Assembly: GCF_950295315.1 (NCBI RefSeq)
Contig: NC_080175.1
Location: 71,369,109 to 71,433,108, forward strand
Reading direction: 5' to 3'
Source: Erinaceus europaeus
Lineage: Eukaryota; Chordata; Mammalia; Eulipotyphla; Erinaceidae
DNA length: 64,000 nt
In this document: positions 1 to 11,019 of the stretch, piece by piece
Layout: each line of letters opens with the position of its first letter
Position numbering within the stretch: position 1 is the stretch's first letter
Notes under the pieces: generated by a model
Databases searched by the model: none
What the model was told of the DNA's origin: nothing
What the model saw: the letters and a program-made list of their open reading frames with translations, nothing else
Translations under genes and position numbers: made by a program

Positions 1-730
1 CCGCCCAAGCTGGTTTCCGCCCAGGAAGATCTACCTGCGAACAAGTCCTGGCCCTCTCAACTTACATTGAAAATGGATTCCAGAAGAATTTAAAGACGGG
101 TGCTGTCTTTGTTGATCTCACAGCAGCCTATGACATGGTCTGGCTCTGTGGTCTCCTAGTCAAGATCTCAAGATGCCTACCTCCATGGGTGGCCAACACT
201 ATATCGTTTCTTCTCCAAAACAGAAGATTCCGGGTGCAACTGGGTGACAAGTCTAGCAGATGGAGACTTGTCTCAAGTGGCCTCTCCCAGGGCTCTTTTC
301 TGGCTCCTACGCTATTTAATATTTACATCAATGACCTTCCAGAAACTTCTTCAAGGAAGTTCATCTACGCTGATGACATCTGCTGTGCAACTCAAGCATC
401 CAAGTTTGACATCCAGAGTATCTGAACCTACTCCCCTTCCTCTCCCCTTCCCCCCTTATCTGACCTCAGCCTCTCAGAGATCCTCCTCCATTCCAGGTTG
501 ACAACCCACTTCGAGGACCAGGATCTCAGGAAGTCCTGTGAGTTCCTCACAAAATCCGGCCCCACTCCACCCCACATCATTCTCTTTCCTCATTCTAAGA
601 AGTCTGTGTGGAACTAACACCACTGAGACTCCCCACTCTTCAACAATCAAGACCGTTTATCATCAAAGGGAAAGTTTATCTTGCCTGCATACATTTTAAA
701 AAGGATGAACAATAAACATTACCTTAAATT
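1..730 (+). mobile_element. 3' part of a non-L1 non-LTR retrotransposon, internally shortened
   Basis: The first 425 bases encode reverse transcriptase (see the nested entry). The next 300 bases hold no recognisable RT thumb or C-terminal domain and end in an A-rich stretch near 715-740 after an AATAAA-like signal (about 709). The most economical reading is an old copy that lost the end of its ORF, with the 3' tail retained. The left end lies outside the window, so full length and TSD cannot be judged. It is unlike the L1 copies elsewhere here in both protein motifs and 3' sequence. Confidence 0.6.
3..425 (+). pseudogene. partial reverse transcriptase domain, Jockey/CR1-like, not L1
   Basis: The frame is open from the window edge to a TGA at 423-425, giving 140 residues with no internal stop. 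Seen directly: a QAGFRPGRST block at the start, motif A FVDLTAAYD (residues 36-44, Asp38), motif B GLSQGS (93-98) followed by LAPTLFNIYINDLP, and motif C YADD (122-125, Asp124 and Asp125). These are the palm-domain motifs of non-LTR reverse transcriptases, which copy element RNA into the target site. L1 in this window has FADDM instead of YADDI, and its motif A region also differs. The block order and the NDLP segment are typical of Jockey/CR1-group elements, but the exact clade is inference. After residue 140 the normal thumb is missing, so the copy is dead. A start at 135 would cut through motif A, so the true start lies upstream of the window. Confidence 0.75.
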
Positions 731-1477
731 AAAAAAAAAATGTTTTAGAAAGATTTAGAGAGAGGCTTGCTGTTCTTCAACATTCAAGCATTTCCCAATT
801 TCTTTTATGGTTGATTTCTATCTTCAAGCCATTCATTATAAGCACAATAAACACTTGGTATGATTTCAATTTTCACATATGTATAGGCTCTATTGTTGAG
901 AAAATTCCATGTACACTTGAGAAGAACTTGTAGTCAGTTCTTTTATGGTGGGATATCTTCCACATATTCAGTGAATACATCTGTGCTATTCTATTATGTA
1001 AGGACCTCATCTTAGTTAATATTGTCTCTGGGTAATTTACCCATTGGTGTAGTAAGGTGTTGAAGATTCAATATTATTGTGTTGCAGTCAGTTCTACCCT
1101 TACAGTTGTTTATAAGCATATTATATGTATCAGGTGTTCATATCTTGAGGTCATGAATGTCAATGACAGCTCTTGTTTCTGGCTAGACCTAGTGCATGAT
1201 AATTATGAAGTATTCTTGCTCACTAATTACTACCTATTTTTACTGAAAGTCCAATTTACTTTATATGAAACTAACAGAATCTGTTTTCCTCTCTCACTAA
1301 TAGATTGAAATACTTCTCTACAAAATTTTGCCTTGACTTCATACATGTCTTTAAAACTTCCTGTGTCCATTGCTAACAGTGTGGATATGTTCACTCCAGT
1401 CACTCTGTGACTTTTGATTTGTCTATTCAGTTTGCTCACACTTAGGAAGTATATAGAGACATACTTATATCTTTATG
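731..1477. other. no gene or clear repeat seen
   Basis: AT-rich sequence with short frames only. 1057-1308 is open but shows no domain or codon pattern that I recognise. Confidence 0.5.
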
Positions 1478-1699
1478 TATGTGTGTCAGGCCTTAAAGCC
1501 AGCCCCCCCTGCTCTGCTCCATGCTCCATTGCTGACACTATGGTCTGTTTACATAATCATTGTTTTACCTGAAAGATCCCCACCCATGGCTACAGGGTAC
1601 ATTAATCCTGCCAGCTTTCTACCTTCCCAGAGTGCTTTGTTTTCTCCATCCCCTTTACTAGCCAATCCTGTTCCCAACTTGCCACTTCCCTTTTTACCC

Positions 1700-1707
1700 T
1701 ATAAATC
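1700..1707 (+). promoter_or_regulatory. TATA box of the solo LTR
   Basis: CTATAAAT sits about 216 bp into the LTR and about 150 bp before its polyadenylation signal, the usual U3 position. Whether it is still active is unknown. Confidence 0.6.
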
Positions 1708-1853
1708 CTGCTGCTGTTCCTGTTTTTGCTCTTTTTCTCTTCCATGTCCCAACCTGGAGAAGAGCTGGCGTGCATAGTGGGAGGCGGCCATTTTGCTAGC
1801 TCCACGTGGCCTAAACCCATTGTGCTGACACCTGACTCTGGGATGTCCACATC

Positions 1854-1859
1854 AATAAA
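1854..1859 (+). terminator. LTR polyadenylation signal
   Basis: AATAAA in the expected R-region position of the solo LTR, about 60 bp before its 3' end. Confidence 0.55.
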
Positions 1860-2187
1860 TAATTGTATTACCACACCACCACAAGTTCCTTGTCTCTCTT
1901 TCCAGCAAGCTAGCCCGGCATATGTGGTTCTGTTTCAGTCATTTTATAATTTTTGCTTTCTGAGTTAACTTTTGGTTGCATATAGGTAACTGACTTTTCT
2001 CACAATTGTACATTATATTCTCCTACTTCTTTGCATGCCTAATGATTTTGTATTGTGTGTGAGACATTGCCTATTCTACTAGACACATGCTGAAAACATA
2101 CTATTTCTGTAATATTCTTGATATTTGATCTGAGACTCAATAAGATAACTTGAAAAGATCTTGATTCTATCAAATCTTATTTGTACT

Positions 2188-2533
2188 TTTTTTTTTTTTG
2201 CCTCCAGGGTCATGGTTAGTGTTCAGTACCTGTACTATGAATCCACTGCTAATGGAGGCTATTTTTTCCCTTTTGTTGCCCTTTCTGTTTATTGTTGTTG
2301 TTATTATTGCTGATGTGATTGCTGTCTTTGTTGTTGGATCGGACAGAAAGACATTGAGAGAGAAGAGGAAGACAGAGAGGGAGAGAGAAACATAGACACC
2401 TGTGGACCTGCTTCACTGCTTCTGAAGTGATACCCTTGCAGGTGAGGAGATGGCTGCTCAAACTGGGATCCTTATGCTGGTCCTTGTGCTTCATGCCAGG
2501 TGCGCTTAACCTGCTGCACTACTGTCTGACCCC
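2188..2533 (-). mobile_element. tRNA-derived SINE, family A, long form
   Basis: On the minus strand it reads: tRNA-like head, pyrimidine-rich TCTCTCTG body, CAACAATAA-rich segment, then an extra block (GGCC/ATCCA, here diverged) and a poly-A seen here as T12 at 2189-2200. This long form adds about 70 bp to the tail of the common family A unit. The copy is diverged, so it is an older insertion. Confidence 0.85.
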
Positions 2534-4464
2534 TATAAATTATTTTTATGTGCATCAGTAAGCATCAGGAACTGCTTTGTTGAGTATAGGTTGCTTTCAG
2601 ATAGAAGACCAAGTAGTAGCAAAAGGAATGTGATTTTATTAGAAGAAATATCTGCCATTGCTACTCACATTTTGGGTAACAGTTGATATATGTTGCTTAA
2701 AGCCTGGAACCTAGTGAATTCAAAAGTGTTTCTTAAGATAAATACCACTTCACCCAAATATTTTCCCAACATTTCTCCCAGAATAAGTACATAACAACAG
2801 TGAAAAAAGATTTAAATAAAATAGAAATCATAAGGTTTGTATGAGAGGCAGAGAGAGCTGGAGAAGGGAATAAATGATGGTAACATGTTTTCTGTTACTT
2901 AGGACTCTCTAAGATGTGTATTTATAGGGACAACATCTGTAGTCTAACATGGGAGACAACACAATATTTATTCAGTATGAAATGTTGCAGTTCACCTCCA
3001 TACTGAATTATGAAAATTATTTGTAGTGTGAATTATGCTGTGAGAATAAGTGAAACAAAATTCCCCCTTGTGGTTACCCAGGGATAAATGTGCTGTGAAT
3101 GTTCTGGCATTACATGACTGGAATTTCATAGCTGCTCTTCCTATGTTCTTACAGTTACTTGAAATATATACTTCTTGAATATATTATCACAACACATCCC
3201 TTTCCCCTCTCTCCCATACACTGAGAAATGCTTGACACAGTCAAATACAGTGAATTTTGAAATAATGAACTCATGGTTTGGTCAAAGCATGTCAGAAAGC
3301 AGTAAAACAGTTGAGTCATTAAGCATTGCAAACACGCATTATAAAATGGCACTTATCAAATAAACACACAATCCAGAGCCAGTTGACAGGTGGAGGTCAT
3401 GTTCTTGCAAAGCTTGGTGATGTAGTTACTATGTTTATCTCTGAACTTCTTAAAAAACTTCCTGGAATAACACCAAGGTTGTCTCATCAGAATTCATTTC
3501 TTCTGCCAAAGTTCTGCAAATATGGAAGAGATAAAACTGCAACACAGTAACACATGGGCAGAAGATAAAAGGAGATCAGTGAGCAGGAAAATATGTTTCT
3601 TAAGTTTTTCTTTATTTTTCTTCTCAATTTTGTTGTTTATTTTGTCATTGAATGCCCACAGCCAAATGTTTCTACACAACAGCAATGGAATGAACTAAGA
3701 CTAGAAAGAGTCAATTTGGCTAATAAAATAACAACAGCAATAGTAACAAACAAAACTTAAGTTTGTCCAATATTATATAATACATTGGTGTTTTGTGACT
3801 GGTACGAAGGTACAGTTTTCATATAGAGTTTATTCTACCTGAAACTTTAATATTCATATTGCCTTGTTATTTATGTATTATTTACTACCATGAGCTTTTG
3901 TTTTCTTTAAGGGAATTTATCTCCAAAATAAACAATTTTATTTTTCTTTTTTGAAATAGACAATTTTATATAAAGAGGATTTTTTTCAATTTGAAAAATG
4001 TTCTAGTATTTTAACTAGCCAACCTATTTTATATAGTAAACTGGAAATATTTATTTATTGCAGAAGAGTTCCTTCTAAATTATTTCATTTTCTGTGATGT
4101 ACATAGTAGCAAAATCATTGATTTAGACTGTTCTCATATTTTATTTTTTCCATGAAATTTTTTCTTAAATGGATTTTTCAGTTTTGTTTAACTACTTTGT
4201 TACAATGTCATAAATGGTTTTATAATTTCTCCGGCTGACTGGCAGGTGGAATATTAACTATTTTTCTACTTGTTTGGTTTAAGTGCCTTGAGAGGTAGAT
4301 TCTGTGCTTTGATCGATCGTAATCTCTGAGCTTTAATTTAGAGAGTGAAAGAGTCTAAGAAGTTACCAGAGGAAGTTAAAAAATGAATATAAAAAAATAG
4401 AAAATGAAGGAAATTACTGATAATTCTAGGTTAGTTTTTATTCATTTCCCACTCAAGTTTTTGA
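2534..4464. other. no gene seen
   Basis: AT-rich single-copy-looking sequence. Frames at 3155-3352, 3175-3363, 3326-3550 and 3494-3685 are short, overlap on both strands and show no domain. Confidence 0.5.
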
Positions 4465-4478
4465 AATAGGTAGCTTAT

Positions 4479-4732
4479 GGGAGTCAGGCGGTAGCACAGT
4501 GGGTTAAGCACAAGTGGCGAAAAATGCGAGGACCAGCTTAAGGATCCCGGTTCTAGCCTCCAGCTCCCCACCTGCAGGACTGTTGCTTCATAAGCAGTGA
4601 AGCAGTCCTGCAGGTATCTATCTTTTTCTTCCCCTCTCTGTCTTCCCCTCCTCTCTCCATTTCTCTCTGTCCTATCCAACATCAAAGACAACAATAATAA
4701 TTATAACAATAAAAAAAACTTTTAAAAAAAGG
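4479..4732 (+). mobile_element. tRNA-derived SINE, family A
   Basis: Standard unit with head GGGAGTCAGGCGGTAGC, pyrimidine body and A-rich tail. A 14-bp TSD with one mismatch flanks it (AATAGGTAGCTTAT at 4465-4478, AATAGGCAGCTTAT at 4733-4746), so the boundaries are firm. Confidence 0.92.
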
Positions 4733-4900
4733 AATAGGCAGCTTATTATGAGAGAAAGAATGTGAGTGAGAAGAGAGACCAGAACATTGTTTATTTCTGG
4801 CACAAGGTGGTGCCAGGGATTGAACCTTAGCAAATTTATAAATAGAAAAAAAGCATAAAATAAAATTGCTATAATTTTTATAGAATTTTTTTCTGTGTAG

Positions 4901-5747
4901 CTAAGTGAAATAAATCAGAAACATAAGGATGGATATGGGATGATCTCATTCATAGGCAGAATTTGAAAAACAAGATCAGAAGAGAAAACACTAAGCAGAA
5001 CTTCGACTGGAGTTGGTATATTGCACCAAAGTAAAAGACTCTGGGGTGGGTGGGTGAGGAGTTCAGGTCCCGGAACAGGATGGCAAAGGACCTAGTGGGG
5101 GTTGTATTATTGTGTGGAAAAATGAGAAACGTTATGCATGTACAAACTATTGTATTTACTGTTGACTATAAAACATTAATCACCCAATAAATAAATACGA
5201 AAAACAAAAATAAAAAAGTCCAGTGTGAATTTTCACTTAAAAAAGACTTTTGGCTCCTACATCTATGGACAGTTAGTCTTTGATAAGGGGGCCCAAAGTA
5301 TTAGATTGAGGAAGAAGGCTCTCTTCAATAAATGTTGCTGGGAAAACTGTCTTGAAATATATAGGAGAGTTAAACTGAACCATTTTATCTCACCAGAAAC
5401 AAAAAATTCCAAATGGATTAAGGACCTGGATGTTAGACCAGAAACTATCAAATACGTAGAGGAAAACATTGGTAGAACACTTTTCCACCTAAACCTCAAG
5501 GATATCTTTGATGATACAAGCCCAATTGCAAGGAAGACAAAAACAAAAACAAATCAATGGGACTACATCAAATTGAAAAGCTTCTGCACAGTCAAAGAAA
5601 CCATCACACAAACAAAGAGACCCCTCTCAGAATGGGAGAAGATCTTCACATGCCATACATCAGACAAGAGACTAATAACCATAATATACAAAAAGCTCAC
5701 CAAATTTAGCAACAAAAAAGCAAATGACCCCATTAAAAAATAAATTG
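4901..5747 (+). mobile_element. rearranged L1: 3' end placed before ORF2 body
   Basis: 4901-5215 is the end of L1 ORF2 plus a short-type 3' UTR ending in an A-rich tail. 5240-5743 is an earlier part of ORF2, in the same orientation. The pair is bracketed by the 11-bp direct repeat TTTCTGTGTAG (4890-4900 and 5748-5758). In a normal L1 the order is the reverse. The elements could be two insertions or one rearranged insertion; see the finding. Confidence 0.75.
5225..5743 (+). pseudogene. L1 ORF2 fragment (region between RT and C-terminus)
   Basis: 172 open residues, of which from about residue 10 onward match L1 ORF2. Recognisable blocks are [45 protein letters not shown] and [18 protein letters not shown], all shared with the better ORF2 copies at 24790-25671 and 30720-31709. 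It holds no RT catalytic motif and stops within the segment after ANDPIK. It is an intact-looking but non-functional fragment of the roughly 1,275-residue ORF2 protein. Confidence 0.9.
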
Positions 5748-6002
5748 TTTCTGTGTAGTTTTACATCAGTATTGTGCCATATACATAATTGTTCAATAAC
5801 TGGGCCTAAAATGTGTGGCATTTTTATCCTACATTTATTAATTTGATAGTAAGAGGTTTTGACTTGGTTCATCTTCATATACAGCATGAGAATCCTCTCG
5901 AATGTATTTCAGAATATCAACTATAGGTTGTAATCTTACAGAAACAATAGCTATATCTTTTTTTAGTTTAATCACAATTTTAAATATGAATGAGACAAAC
6001 AG

Positions 6003-6107
6003 TTTTTTTTTTTTATTGCTCGGAGTCAGTACCTACAAAAGGATTTTACCAATCCCTGAAGCCATTTTCTTCTTTTCACATTATTATTATTTTTATAGTA
6101 CTGAGAA

Positions 6108-6159
<52 letters not shown>

Positions 6160-6312
6160 GGGGGAGAGGGAGAGGAAGGAAAGACAGCTGCAGCACTGCT
6201 TTACTGCTCCTGAATCTTGACCCCTGCAGGTAGGGATGTGATGCCCTTGAACCCAGCTCCTGACATGTGGAAATGTGCATGCTCTACTGAGTGAGCCACC
6301 ACCTGGACCCAT
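6003..6312 (-). mobile_element. old tRNA-derived SINE with expanded GT tract
   Basis: The minus-strand pattern of the SINE families is visible (CCACCTGG head end at 6299-6309, CCCTGCAGG block at 6222-6230, A-rich tail complement at 6003-6014), but it is heavily diverged and carries the GT repeat of 6113-6145 in its body. Confidence 0.7.
6113..6145 (+). repeat. (GT)n microsatellite
   Basis: About 16 perfect GT units, followed directly by GA and G runs to about 6170. Confidence 0.95.
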
Positions 6313-6404
6313 CCTTTTGAAGTTTTAATTGTGTATATGATCTTAATTTTTCATATTTTTTAAAAGTTGAGTGTCATGTTATATATAGATCTAAAACATA
6401 ATTT

Positions 6405-6760
6405 GTCTATTTTTTTAATTGAGGGGTTAATGCTTTACAGTATACTCACTGACATATGTATACAGCTTCATCATGTACCAGACACTCAAAGTTTTCTTTC
6501 TCTCTTCCCTCCCCCTGCCTCCTCAAAGTCCTTTGCTTTGGTGTGATACTCCACATCCAATCCATGTTTCATTTTGTGCTCTCCCTCCCCACCTCTGCTT
6601 TATTAAGTCCTACTAATAAGTTAGATTAATATTCACCCCTTTCTTTTTGGCTTATCTTACTCAACATAATAACCTTAAGTTTCATACAAGAGAAAGCAAA
6701 GGAAACAGCATCATTTTTAACAGCTGAATAGTATCATAATTTAACTATTTATGTAAGACA
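6405..6760 (-). mobile_element. old L1, end of ORF2 and 3' UTR
   Basis: On the minus strand the segment reads the familiar TGAGTAAGATAAGCCAAAAAG end of ORF2, then a 3' UTR with the ACCAAAG block and an A-rich end near 6405. It is diverged and truncated. Confidence 0.7.
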
Positions 6761-7768
6761 ACTGGGTGCCTAAATCTAAGAACTTAAAAACTGATTGCTC
6801 AAAAATATTTAATTTAAAAACCATAATTAGTTCAAACCTGCCAAATTTATTTCTACTCACATCTGCATTAAATCTCTTACATCTTGCAAAAACATTGGAA
6901 TCGTGCTAATTTGTAAAAATAAAAATGCTGTACTTCCTGATTTATTGGCTGCATCGTAAAAGGATAGATGAGCTTGCATGTGGAACAGATTATTTTTTAT
7001 CCTTAATTTTATATTTTTCAAACCTGACCAGATTTTTAAACTCCCAGGGGCATATGCAATCATATTTCAACAGCCATAAAAAATAGCTGTTACAACTATA
7101 CACAAATGGGTTTATTTGCTTGTTTAGCATTCAGAGAAGCTTTTGTGTGCCAAGAAACTATAACATTTTCATAAAAATATGTAGTATTCTTGTTGACTAC
7201 TGTAATTGATAGGCTAAAAATAGTAGGCCAGGACTGCCGTGTATGTGTCCTCAGAGGGAATTCTTCCACAGAATTGCATTGAGTCAGGTCTGAGCCCAGC
7301 ATACACATCAGCATTGTGATAGGAAGAAATGTTCATATTCCTGCCCATATTATGTTGCCAGAATGCGAGAGGCAGAACATTTTGCTGTATATCCATCTGT
7401 CAAACCATCAAATGAGTCACAGGAGACATAAACATAGATGACCCTGATATTGCAACTGCTTTTCTATCATTTACAAGTGACATGGTTAGAAGCAGGCAGG
7501 GCAGAGGAATCGATGGACTAACACGCTATTTTTAATTGAAAACATCACCATCACTCATAACATAACCACATGAAATCGGTGAGTTAGACAATTTACAAAT
7601 GCTGGTGTGGCTTTACTGGCTATGTTAGTGGACCCCTGAGGAAAATGTTTTCTTAAGGAGCATCTTTCTACATTTTCTTTATGGAGTATTTTTATGCAAA
7701 AAAATCATGAAACTAAGTGATCTTAGGCCTTTATTATTTATTTATTGTCATTCCCAAAATGATAAGGT
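6761..7768. other. no gene seen
   Basis: No coding or repeat signal recognised. The small minus frames at 6857-7063, 7096-7314 and 7214-7396 have no supporting features. Confidence 0.5.
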
Positions 7769-7782
7769 TCAGGGCAACTTTT

Positions 7783-8059
7783 AAAAAAAATTTTTACTTA
7801 TTTATTCCCTTTTGTTCCCCTTGTTGTTTTATTGTTGTAGTCATTATTGTTGTTATTGATGTCTGTCGTCATTGTTGGATAGAACAGAGAGAAATGGAGA
7901 GAGGAGGGGAAGACAGAGAGGGGGAGAGAAAGACACCTGCAGACCTGCTTCACTGCCTGTGAAGGAGGTGGGGAGCCGGGGCTCAAAGCAGGATCCTTCT
8001 GCCTGTTCTTGCACTTTGTACCACCTTCGCTTAACCCGCTGCACTACTGCCCTACTCCC
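7783..8059 (-). mobile_element. tRNA-derived SINE, family A
   Basis: Full-length minus-strand copy with a perfect 14-bp TSD, TCAGGGCAACTTTT, at 7769-7782 and 8060-8073. Confidence 0.93.
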
Positions 8060-8074
8060 TCAGGGCAACTTTTC

Positions 8075-8215
8075 AGATATAAAGAGAGAGACAAGGAGAG
8101 AATTTTTCCACAACACTGAAGCTTGGTTCAGTGCTGTGTATATGACACTTTGAAACTTGAACCTGGATTACATACTTAGAAGGCCAAGCTCCTTTCCAGG
8201 TGAGTTGTCATGCCA
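8075..8215 (-). mobile_element. old SINE remnant
   Basis: Carries AGAGAGAGACA body, CACTGAAGCTTGGTTCAGTG and GAACCTGGATTAC blocks seen in other old SINEs here (50296-50575, 26826-26985). Ends are approximate. Confidence 0.5.
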
Positions 8216-8461
8216 TTCCTAAAAAAGCTTCTTTCCACATTTGTTTGCTTGTTTTTTTTTTTTTTACTATTTTATAATTTTGGCCAAATTATTTGAATTT
8301 GTTAGTGTGATGTACCCCAAAATTAATTTAACTATTTTGTGAAATGTGAAGATATATTTTCATGTTTTCCTTAATGTGAGAGGTGTAGTTTGTTAGTCAT
8401 AAAGAACTAAAAATGAGTAAGAAGTGACCAAAACATTCTCAAGATAGAAATAAGTCTAGAT

Positions 8462-8735
8462 GGGTCCTGATATTGGGGCAGCTTGGAATGTTCCTACTTA
8501 TGACCACAGAATGTGAGCTCAGATCTACAGGGATGCTGAGGTCACATATGCTCCTAAGCTGAATATGGGCCCCAGGCCACAACAAATCGATGGGGTTTAT
8601 AATCAATGATATTTATACATATTCCCCATATTTGGGAGCTACTCTCTTCCCTGATCCATCTTTCTGGTCCTTTTGCCAGACATGACATCAATGTTGTCAA
8701 CGTTTCCTTTTTATAAATAAAAATTTTTTTAAAAA
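8462..8735 (+). mobile_element. mini L1: 3' UTR only, with internal deletion
   Basis: The 274-bp insert has a perfect 16-bp TSD, AGAAATAAGTCTAGAT (8446-8461 and 8736-8751). It contains the X' block and the start of the Y' block of the long L1 3' UTR (see the finding on 3' UTR modules), then jumps at about 8693-8698 to the extreme 3' terminus (TTGTCAACGTTTCCTTTTTA) and A-tail. About 550 bp of 3' UTR present at 20225-20800 is missing. Confidence 0.85.
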
Positions 8736-8819
8736 AGAAATAAGTCTAGATTCCTAGTGAACTTTAAGAACAACCAACTGTAATTTGTCCATGTCTATAT
8801 TATTAGCATACTCAGAAGA

Positions 8820-9180
8820 AGACTAGATTCCTTAGGATATATCCTCAGGAGAAAAATTATAGGGTCATAGGGTAGGTCCAATTTTAGCCTTCTGAGAGTT
8901 TTCCAAAGGATTAGATTAATTTGCAGTCCTGAAACCCGGACTGCATATGGTGTCTTGAAGCAAAGTAAAACACTATGCAGGAGGTGGTAGATGGGTATTG
9001 AGATGATGGTGAAGAATCACTTGGGTGGGTGGTGGAGTTGTGTACATACACATACCAGAGGAAGATGAGAGGCCGTGTCAACAATTGTCCTGTCATTACT
9101 TTCCCAAAATGAAACCATGTGAGAAATAAAATAATTAAGAGTTGAAGACATTTATTACAAATTTGAGTCCACATACTGAA
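8820..9180. mobile_element. old L1 pieces in opposite orientations
   Basis: 8820-8930 is L1 ORF2 on the minus strand (CTTAGGATATATCCTCAGGAG is the complement of the LLG-YPKD region). 8936-9150 resembles an L1 3' UTR on the plus strand (GCAAAGTAAAA, GGGTGGGTGGTGG). This may be an old 5'-inverted L1. Confidence 0.55.
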
Positions 9181-9896
9181 GTAGGCCCTGGTTCTATCTA
9201 TCTTTTTATATCTTTCATAATTTCTATGATTTTTTTAACTTAAAACATGACAGCTTTTATCTACAAATTTTACTGTAATGAAGATAATCATGTAAGTTTT
9301 GTGCAACTTTATAATTTCTCACATTATAGATATAACTTTTGCCTCTTTCTATCTCTGAATTGGAAAAAATCCCTGCATTACATTCCTGCTATTGCATTTG
9401 CAAGTGTTGCTGAGATTATGAATTAGGAATATAATTAAAGACTTTGATTTTAAAATACTAACTGACCTAAAATATCTACCAAAAGTCTAATTAGCAAAAG
9501 ACTAGCAACCTGACAAACAAAGTAATGAAAACTACAGTAGCTGTGAGGTACAGGGTATATGGCATGCTGATAAGTTTGGACATTTCCAACTTGTATATAT
9601 GAATATGAGTAATTAAAGATGAGTTGGAAGCAAATTCCTTTATCCTCTCACTCTAAATCATTCATGAGGCAGGACTCATTACTTTTATTGTCTACACCTC
9701 CAGGTCTACTACACTTATCCTTTCTACTACAGTTTCTACAAAGTTAAATGAATCGTACTTTTTGTCGACAGATAAAATTGCAGTATTTTTAGTCACTGGG
9801 GGTAAGATTTCAAAATATTGTATTGTTCATTTTCAATGAATTTAAAAATTTATTCAGCCAACCAAGAGAGTGATAAAATGTAGCATCCTGAGAAAA
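9181..9896. other. no gene seen
   Basis: AT-rich, without long frames or recognised repeats. Confidence 0.5.
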
Positions 9897-9910
9897 GAAG
9901 TCTAATCTTT

Positions 9911-10197
9911 AAAAATTTTTTTATATTTATTTACTTATTTTCCCTTTTGTTGCCTTTTTTCATTGTTGTTGTAGTTATTGTTGTTATTGATATCATCATT
10001 GTTAGATAGGACAGAGAGAAATGGAGAGAGGAGGGGAAGACAGAGAGGGAGAAAGACAGACACCTGCAGACCTGCCTCACCGCCTGTGAAGCGACTCCCC
10101 TGCAGATGGGAAGCCGGGGGCTCCAATGGGATCCTTCCTCCAGTCCTTTGCATAGCTATGTGTGCTTAAGCAGCTGTGCTACTCCTGGACTCCCAAC
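9911..10197 (-). mobile_element. tRNA-derived SINE, family A
   Basis: Full-length minus-strand copy. TSD AAGTCTAATCTTT / AAGTCTAATTTTT (9898-9910 and 10198-10210) has one mismatch. Confidence 0.9.
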
Positions 10198-10259
10198 AAG
10201 TCTAATTTTTTTGGATTCCTGGCTTAAGTGACCAAAGAACTATAAGAGTAGAGAAATTT

Positions 10260-10830
10260 CAGAGTAGTAATCCTTTCAGTACATATACTAATACCACAGC
10301 TTCTTTGTCCATCATTTTCTGATGGGCATTTAGGTTGCTTCTATTCCTTGGCTATTATGAATAATGCAGCTATGAATGTTGGCTGTATATGTCCCTTCAG
10401 ATTAATGTTGCCATGTCCTTTGGATATATGCCTAAAGTTGGCATTGTTTAATTATAAGGTATTTCATTTTTTTATATATCTGAAAGTTCTCTCTACTGTT
10501 TATCAATTAATTACTATTCTGCAATTAAAAAATGTTATGTGTTCTTCAGGACAAGATGGATAAAACTAGAGGTGACTATACTTAGTGAAGGAAGAAAGTA
10601 AAAGATAGATACCAGATGGCTTTGCTCATAAGTGGAATATGTAGAGTTGATATATATGAACTTTCTCCCCTCCAAAACTGTACCCAAACTGTCTCTATGA
10701 CTCTGAACATGATGGTGGTGACCACTGGTAGTGGTAGTGGTCAGGGGCACACAAAACTTTTTTGATGGGTGGGGTGTGGAACTGTGTTCCTATAATCTTG
10801 TAAGCCAGTATAAAATCACTAATTATTGTT
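10260..10830 (+). mobile_element. old L1 with 5' inversion
   Basis: 10260-10540 is ORF2 C-terminal sequence on the minus strand (the TATTATGAATAATGCAGC stretch and GGATATATGCC are the complement of coding L1). 10540-10830 continues on the plus strand with the ORF2 end (GGATAAAACTAGAGG) and a 3' UTR. This inverted-then-direct order is the twin-priming pattern. Confidence 0.65.
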
Positions 10831-11019
10831 TTTAAAGAATAGAAGAAAGCTATCTAAGTCATGATATTAGTTATTATCAATCTCAAGACTTTTTTCCATG
10901 TATAAAGCCAATAGCATCAGGTTGCAAGAGACAGCAAGCATCAACATGAAATTGGTCTTTCTGAGAAGATGATGCCTTAATAACAGGAGGCAAACAGATC
11001 TTATTTACCCCAGAATATT

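Larger units (their letters stand above)
1484..1920 (+). mobile_element. solo LTR of an endogenous retrovirus
   Basis: The 437-bp unit begins TGTCAGGC and ends GCCCGGCA, so it has TG...CA ends with an imperfect terminal inverted repeat. It is flanked on both sides by the perfect direct repeat TATGTG (1478-1483 and 1921-1926). Inside are a TATA box (1700-1707) and an AATAAA signal (1854-1859) in the order and spacing expected of U3-R-U5. No gag, pol or env follows, so this is a solo LTR left by recombination between two LTRs. A 6-bp duplication is usual for class II (betaretrovirus-like) elements, while 4-5 bp is usual for class I and class III. The class assignment rests on that length alone. 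Confidence 0.85.

Noticed and set aside
1475..1777. 100-codon frame
   Set aside because: Lies wholly within the solo LTR; proline- and leucine-rich by composition of the CT-rich U3, with no domain.
5902..6220. two overlapping frames over the GT repeat (VCVCVC tract)
   Set aside because: The frame is open because of the microsatellite.
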